This document shows positions 60,040 to 64,000 of a DNA stretch of 64,000 nt, in pieces (position 1 is the first letter of the stretch; every line of letters begins with the position of its first letter). Made by a program: the position numbers and the translations under genes. The notes beneath the pieces were generated by a model. That model searched no databases and was not told the origin of the DNA. It saw only the letters and a program-made list of their open reading frames with translations. The DNA comes from JAOACQ01 sp049968515 (GTDB taxonomy: Bacteria; Spirochaetota; Brevinematia; Brevinematales; JAOACQ01): contig JBMFQR010000003.1 in NCBI GenBank assembly GCA_049968515.1, forward strand, positions 1 through 64,000, written 5' to 3'.

Positions 60040-61710
60040 TTACCATTCTCCTTCAAGGTAAAGTGAAAATCTATGCTCGTTTCTTGGCATAAGATTTTCA
60101 ATCCTTCTTCTGTCATAACTATATCCTGCTCCAAGGGCAAATAAGCCAGCTATCTTTAACTCGGAAAACACTGCATATTCACTTCCAATTCCATAGTAAG
60201 AATTTATAGAGAAATCACCCCTGAAAAAATCCTCTTCTGTGTAATACAGGTCTGAATAGTAGCTTTTTGCCTTATAAAAAATTACCCTTCCTTTAAGTTT
60301 CAAAAAATCGGTCAAGTATAATCTGAGCCTTGATAAAAACATATTTCCCATTTCTTCTCTGTCAAATTCAAGAAGATTCTGATATCTTAATTCTAAGATT
60401 ATTCTGTCCCTCAAAATGCCAGCATCTATATATGCAAAGCTTCTTAAATTTCTTGTCCTTAATATATCGGAGTAGCGAGATTTAAGTTCAATAGAAAGTG
60501 TAGAAAATAATGGATTATCAATATCAATGCCAGCTCTGATTTCATACTTTTGGTAAGTCTTTTCGTTTGTGGAATGTATATATAAATTTAGATATAGCTG
60601 TATAAAAAAGCTTTCAAACTCATACCTTATTCCAGCAAAGAAACCAGCAACATCTTTTTTGTAATCAATTATCTTCTGTCCATTTATTGAATTAAAATTG
60701 CTTTCTGAATAATAAATTAGTGTTGAAATTCTTATTGTTTTAGAACCAGCCATAATACCCTGCAGTGTAGAAAATCCATCAGAGAAAGAGATTTCTCCAT
60801 ATGGATGAAAAGTCTCACCTTCTATGAAGTCATAAAAAAAGCTAAACTGATTGGTATAAGAGTGTATGTAGTTGTAAACCACACCAACTTCAAAATTTTC
60901 TTTGTATAGCAGAGAAGAGGTAAAATTGATAATTGAGTTGGTTTTTCTTATTATCTGCTCTGCAACCGAAAAAAAAGGAAAAAGATTATCATTTATCTTT
61001 AGATTAAAGGCAAATCCATTAAGATAGTCATAATTTTTATCATTATCAAAATCATCGGTCAAACTCTTATATGAAACAATTCCCTTTCCCCTTTTATAGA
61101 TCGGAGGCTGGTTGATTTTATCTATTGCAGAAATGCTGCTCGTCCCGAAAAGAAGACTTTGACCAAAGGATAGCTGATAATGCCCGAAAATTGCCTTAAT
61201 AAAATCATCCTCATATTTAATGTTATATCTTGTATTTGTAGCATATCCCTCATCAATTATGTTTGAGTAGCTTTTCATTCCAAAATAAAGCTGTAGGTTT
61301 TTAACAATCATTTCAGACTGAAACGCCTGATAATTTGTGTTGGTATTATTAAGAGTTCTCTGCTTTGTTAGTATTCTGTAATTAAAATAAATCTCCTTAT
61401 TTGTTATATACTTAATAGTTATGTATGGTAGTATGTCTTTTATCTCCGCACTTGTAAGGCCAAAATTTGTAAGCTCATAGAGAGAGGTAAAATAGTTATT
61501 TCTTCTGTATTCTTCAAAAAGAATAATGTTGGTAGGAGTAAGATTTAATACTTCCTGTAAATATTCAATTCTGGTAGTGTTAATGTCCATTGGATTAACC
61601 AGAAGATCCTGATAAAAGATTATCTTTTCTTCATCAGTAATAGAAAAGAGCCTTGTAGAGATGAGAAGGATGAATAAGAAATAGAGTTTTTTATTCAATC
61701 CTTGAAACAT
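60040..61710 (-). CDS. Helix-hairpin-helix / outer-membrane beta-barrel protein
   Basis: A 556-residue predicted outer-membrane protein. A signal peptide (LNKKLYFLFILLISTRLFS) is followed by an HhH/ComEA-like pair (about residues 30-95: NPMDINTTRIEYLQEVLNLTPTNIILFEEYRRNNYFTSLYELTNFGLTSAEIKDILPYI). About 20 alternating aromatic/polar strands follow, and the protein ends in Trp, a barrel-insertion signal. This HhH-plus-barrel layout is known from Bacteroidetes proteins of unknown function. It overlaps motB by 20 nt. I chose ATG 61710; the longer frame runs inside motB. Confidence 0.7.
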   Translation of the reverse strand: MFQGLNKKLYFLFILLISTRLFSITDEEKIIFYQDLLVNPMDINTTRIEYLQEVLNLTPTNIILFEEYRRNNYFTSLYELTNFGLTSAEIKDILPYITIKYITNKEIYFNYRILTKQRTLNNTNTNYQAFQSEMIVKNLQLYFGMKSYSNIIDEGYATNTRYNIKYEDDFIKAIFGHYQLSFGQSLLFGTSSISAIDKINQPPIYKRGKGIVSYKSLTDDFDNDKNYDYLNGFAFNLKINDNLFPFFSVAEQIIRKTNSIINFTSSLLYKENFEVGVVYNYIHSYTNQFSFFYDFIEGETFHPYGEISFSDGFSTLQGIMAGSKTIRISTLIYYSESNFNSINGQKIIDYKKDVAGFFAGIRYEFESFFIQLYLNLYIHSTNEKTYQKYEIRAGIDIDNPLFSTLSIELKSRYSDILRTRNLRSFAYIDAGILRDRIILELRYQNLLEFDREEMGNMFLSRLRLYLTDFLKLKGRVIFYKAKSYYSDLYYTEEDFFRGDFSINSYYGIGSEYAVFSELKIAGLFALGAGYSYDRRRIENLMPRNEHRFSLYLEGEW

Positions 61711-62431
61711 AAATATCAATTCTTCTGTTGTAGGCCCTGCCTTCAGGAGTAGCATTAGACTCGAGAGGCTCATATTCACCACGTCCTTCTGCATACATCC
61801 TTACCGGATTTATGCCAAGTGCCTCAAAATACCTTACAACAGAAGAAGCTCTTGCTGTCGAAAGCTCCCAGTTTGTTGGGTAGATTTTTGCCATTTCTGA
61901 AGTTTTAGGAATGGGGGTGTTATCAGTATGTCCGACCACCTCAATTTTAACATCATCCCCCGTCTCTTTAAGTAATAGCCCAACCTTTCTTAAAACCTCT
62001 CTACCTTCCTCAAAGTCAATCTCTGCACTTCCCGGCCTGAAGAACAAATCACTTGAGAGGCTTATCTTGTAACCTTTTTGTGTTTCCTGAATTCTTACCT
62101 TTTTTGCCTTAATTTCTGGAATAAAGAACTGAGCCGCCTTTTGCAAGGCTTTTGCAAGTTTTGCACCTATATCCTGTGAAGGAAGGCTTTCAACTGTATT
62201 GCCAAATTCAGCAAGAGGCCCCTTCGTAAGTGTGTTTCCACCTTCAAGTGCCCCGAGAGAACCTTTAAAAGCAGAGAGTATTAGCTGCATTTCGGTAGTT
62301 GCCGTGTTTTTACTGAGGGTTGCAATAAGCATTATGAAAAATGTTAAAAGAAGACTATTCATATCACCAAAGGTAGTCATCCATGCTGGTGTACTATAAA
62401 CAATCTCCTCCCTTTTCTTTTTTCTTGGCAT
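61691..62431 (-). CDS. motB: Flagellar motor stator protein MotB
   Basis: A 246-residue MotB. A single transmembrane helix follows the basic MPRKKKREEIVYSTPAWMTTFGDMNSLLLTFFIMLIA, in which the Asp of FGDMNSLL is the proton-binding residue. A periplasmic plug and an OmpA-like peptidoglycan-binding domain follow (IEVVGHTDNTPIPK, NWELSTARASSVVRYF, AEGRGEYEP, NRRIDIYV). I chose the ATG at 62431, at the end of motA behind GGAAGG. It anchors the stator for the periplasmic flagella expected in a spirochaete. Confidence 0.96.
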   Translation of the reverse strand: MPRKKKREEIVYSTPAWMTTFGDMNSLLLTFFIMLIATLSKNTATTEMQLILSAFKGSLGALEGGNTLTKGPLAEFGNTVESLPSQDIGAKLAKALQKAAQFFIPEIKAKKVRIQETQKGYKISLSSDLFFRPGSAEIDFEEGREVLRKVGLLLKETGDDVKIEVVGHTDNTPIPKTSEMAKIYPTNWELSTARASSVVRYFEALGINPVRMYAEGRGEYEPLESNATPEGRAYNRRIDIYVSRIE

Positions 62432-62432
62432 T

Positions 62433-63209
62433 TTACCTTCCTGTCTCTTCAGGTTTTGGCCTCTGTGAAGGAGCAAGGAATGAATTCAATTTTTCTCTTA
62501 AGATTGTAGGATTATCCCCTGCCTGAATTGAAAGAACCCCTTCGAGAACAATCTCCTTTTGAATAACATCATATTGATTCCAGAGATACAGCTTTGCGGC
62601 GGATGGCAAGAAGAAATGGTTTGCCATAATTGCACCGTAAAGGGTGGTAATCAAAGCAGTAGCCATATTCTTACCAATACTTGACACATCCTGCATACTT
62701 CTTAACATAGCTATAAGACCAATCAATGTTCCTATCATTCCCCACGTAGGAGCAAAGTATCCCCAGTCATCAAGAATCTTTTTTGCCTGGGCATGTCTCG
62801 CCTCCATCTGATCAAGTTCTGAATACATTATGTTTTTTACTATTTCGGGGTCAGTTCCATCAACCACAAGTTGTAAAGCTCTCTTAAGAAAAGGATCAGG
62901 CACCTCTGCAACATCATCCTCAAGAGAAAGAACTCCTTCTCTTCTTGATTTCTCTGCAAATGTTATCAGAGTCTCTATTGTAGAAGATGGGTCAAAGGTT
63001 TTGTTCTGTAAAACTAGCCCGAATAAGGTCTTGAGCATTTTAATTCTTGCAAATGGAATACATATCATTAATGAGGAAAACGAACCACCAATGGTAATAA
63101 AAACCGATGGGAGATCAAAATAAATAGAGAGATCACCTGTGTTAAGCCAGGCTCCCCACATCCAGAGTATTGTACCTGCTATCATTCCTATTAATGTACC
63201 TTTTTCCAT
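62433..63209 (-). CDS. motA: Flagellar motor stator protein MotA
   Basis: A 258-residue MotA with four hydrophobic helices. GTLIGMIAGTILWMWGAWL begins it, and the cytoplasmic loop carries the conserved charged helix RREGVLSLEDDVAEVPDPFLKRALQLVVDGTDPE. WGYFAPTWGMIGTLIGLIAMLR and MATALITTLYGAIMANHFFLP are the last helices with the Pro and Thr residues of the ion channel. It sits between flbD (4-nt gap) and motB, the usual spirochaete order, and is probably proton- or sodium-driven. Confidence 0.97.
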   Translation of the reverse strand: MEKGTLIGMIAGTILWMWGAWLNTGDLSIYFDLPSVFITIGGSFSSLMICIPFARIKMLKTLFGLVLQNKTFDPSSTIETLITFAEKSRREGVLSLEDDVAEVPDPFLKRALQLVVDGTDPEIVKNIMYSELDQMEARHAQAKKILDDWGYFAPTWGMIGTLIGLIAMLRSMQDVSSIGKNMATALITTLYGAIMANHFFLPSAAKLYLWNQYDVIQKEIVLEGVLSIQAGDNPTILREKLNSFLAPSQRPKPEETGR

Positions 63210-63213
63210 ATGG

Positions 63214-63423
63214 CTATCTCTCCCTTGATTTTTGTAATGCTGATATAATGGATTGACTTAGGAAATCTATAAACATAGATTTAATCTCTAAGGTTTTTTC
63301 TTTTACTACCATTCTCCTTCCAGAATTGAAGACAATTACTGTGTCTGGAGTCTCTTCTATTGTTTCAATTAAAAAAGGATTGACATTTACCTTAGTGTCA
63401 TTTAATCTTGTAAGTTCTACCAT
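63214..63423 (-). CDS. flbD: Flagellar protein FlbD
   Basis: A 69-residue FlbD: MVELTRLNDTKVNVNPFLIETIEETPDTVIVFNSGRRMVVKEKTLEI matches the small FlbD family (not the Caulobacter regulator of the same name). It usually lies just before motA in spirochaetes and Firmicutes, as here. Its role is not well defined. The start ATG at 63423 follows AAGGGT. No convincing sigma-28 promoter is visible upstream. Confidence 0.93.
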   Translation of the reverse strand: MVELTRLNDTKVNVNPFLIETIEETPDTVIVFNSGRRMVVKEKTLEIKSMFIDFLSQSIISALQKSRER

Positions 63424-63572
63424 AATTACCCTTATTAAGTTTTTCGGATATTTTGTAAATGAATTAAGTTTTTGAAATTAAAAATCAACAGAGACGAGGT
63501 AATCAATGCTAAAACTTTATAAATATCCAAAAATATGCTATTATAAAATAAAACCAATACAAAGAGGGTAAT

Positions 63573-64000
63573 ATGCTTTACAAGATCAATCCAACAAAAA
63601 CAAATGCATGGGGTAAGCTCGAAGAGCATTACAAAATAATGAGAAAAGTTCATATGAAAGATCTATTCAGAAGCGATCCAGAAAGATTCAAAAAGTTTTC
63701 AGTTGTTTTTGAAGATATTTTAGTAGACTATTCAAAGAATATAATAACAGAAGAAACAATGAGTCTTCTTTTTAATCTTGCAGAGGAATGTAGACTGAAG
63801 GAATCAATTGAAATGATGTTTACAGGAGACAAAATAAATGAAACAGAAAAAAGGGCAGTCCTTCATGTTGCCCTGAGAAATAAGTCAAATACACCAATTT
63901 ATGTGGATGGAAAGGATGTAATGCCAGAAATAAACAGCGTTCTAAAACAGATGAAAGAATTTTCAGAAAAATTAATTTCTGGTGAATGGAAAGGTTTTAC
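63573..64000 (+). CDS. pgi: Glucose-6-phosphate isomerase, N-terminal part
   Basis: A partial gene that runs off the right edge; 142 residues are visible. LYKINPTKTNAWGKLEEHY, LFRSDPERFKKFS, then ILVDYSKNIITEETM and HVALRNKSN are the conserved N-terminal blocks of Pgi, which interconverts glucose-6-phosphate and fructose-6-phosphate. The ATG at 63573 follows GAGGG. An AT-rich region (TGCTATTAT just upstream) may be an extended -10. It is divergent from flbD. Confidence 0.93.
   Translation, partial: MLYKINPTKTNAWGKLEEHYKIMRKVHMKDLFRSDPERFKKFSVVFEDILVDYSKNIITEETMSLLFNLAEECRLKESIEMMFTGDKINETEKRAVLHVALRNKSNTPIYVDGKDVMPEINSVLKQMKEFSEKLISGEWKGF

Noticed and set aside
63424..63480. Sigma-28-like sequence upstream of flbD (a TCCGAAAA box)
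   Set aside because: The -35 part does not fit TAAA at the right distance, so the match is too weak to report as a flagellar promoter.
63435..63653. 72-residue minus-strand open frame upstream of flbD
   Set aside because: It overlaps the divergent pgi start. Its composition is AT-driven and it has no ribosome-binding site.

Overview
This AT-rich window looks like the chromosome of a Gram-negative, flagellated bacterium, most likely a spirochaete. The evidence is the flbD-motA-motB cluster, the spoVG / tRNA / L25 / pth / tilS gene order known from Borrelia, an outer-membrane lipid system (MlaE/F/D), a predicted beta-barrel protein, a possible LptE-like lipoprotein and several lipoproteins. 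The phylum is inferred from these gene families and their order; no search was run. Most genes are intact, tightly packed and often overlap by a few bases. Several start at GTG or TTG behind a good Shine-Dalgarno site. About a dozen near-consensus sigma-70 promoters can be read directly, most with a 17-nt spacer.

Layout. 1-800: 3' remnant of an IS110-family transposase followed by a structured non-coding tail. 810-2507 (+): Bcp peroxiredoxin, CutA, DUF2156 protein. 2515-3699 (-): radical SAM protein with a C-terminal HhH. 3820-10851 (+): rsmG, ccdA, an orphan MalK-like ATPase, dihydroorotase, a LacI-type sensor fused to a PP2C/SpoIIE phosphatase, a membrane protein. 10818-12233 (-): PAS histidine kinase. 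12319-12477 (+): two valine tRNAs. 12502-16275 (-): SigH-like sigma factor, mlaE, mlaF, mlaD, TPR lipoprotein. 16529-20418 (-): secreted protein, folP, LysM-M23 peptidase, birA. 20576-22827 (+): GalT-like protein and AEC transporter. 22884-25863 (-): mgtE, gltX. 26015-29353 (+): RecC-like protein. 29330-35460 (-): eno, pcrA/uvrD, flippase, short comEC. 35461-36545: palindrome-rich spacer and two truncated genes. 36554-37114 (-): tetR regulator. 37351-38265 (+): gatC, trmB.

38249-51767 (-): a long run reading glgA, phosphohexomutase, thioredoxin, an ArgA-like acetyltransferase, GH94 phosphorylase, alpha/beta hydrolase, ispE, spoVG, tRNA-Gln, prs, L25, pth, tilS, an LptE-like lipoprotein, holA. 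52010-54731 (+): tRNA-Ser, an alkylated-DNA methyltransferase and YejB/YejE-type peptide permeases. 54752-59925 (-): parvulin lipoprotein, an atypical histidine kinase and two OppD/OppF ATPases. 60040-63423 (-): flbD, motA, motB and an HhH/beta-barrel protein. 63573-end (+): start of pgi.

The observations most worth following up are: the sugar-sensor/PP2C fusion protein; the sigma factor at the head of an Mla operon, under a promoter whose spacer is an inverted repeat; the histidine-kinase-like protein with Glu where the phospho-accepting His should be, next to peptide-transport ATPases; the HhH/beta-barrel protein after motB; a tRNA-Val with C33; the structured tail behind the IS110 remnant; and the broken GT39/GH3 locus. 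I found no CRISPR array, prophage or complete defence system.
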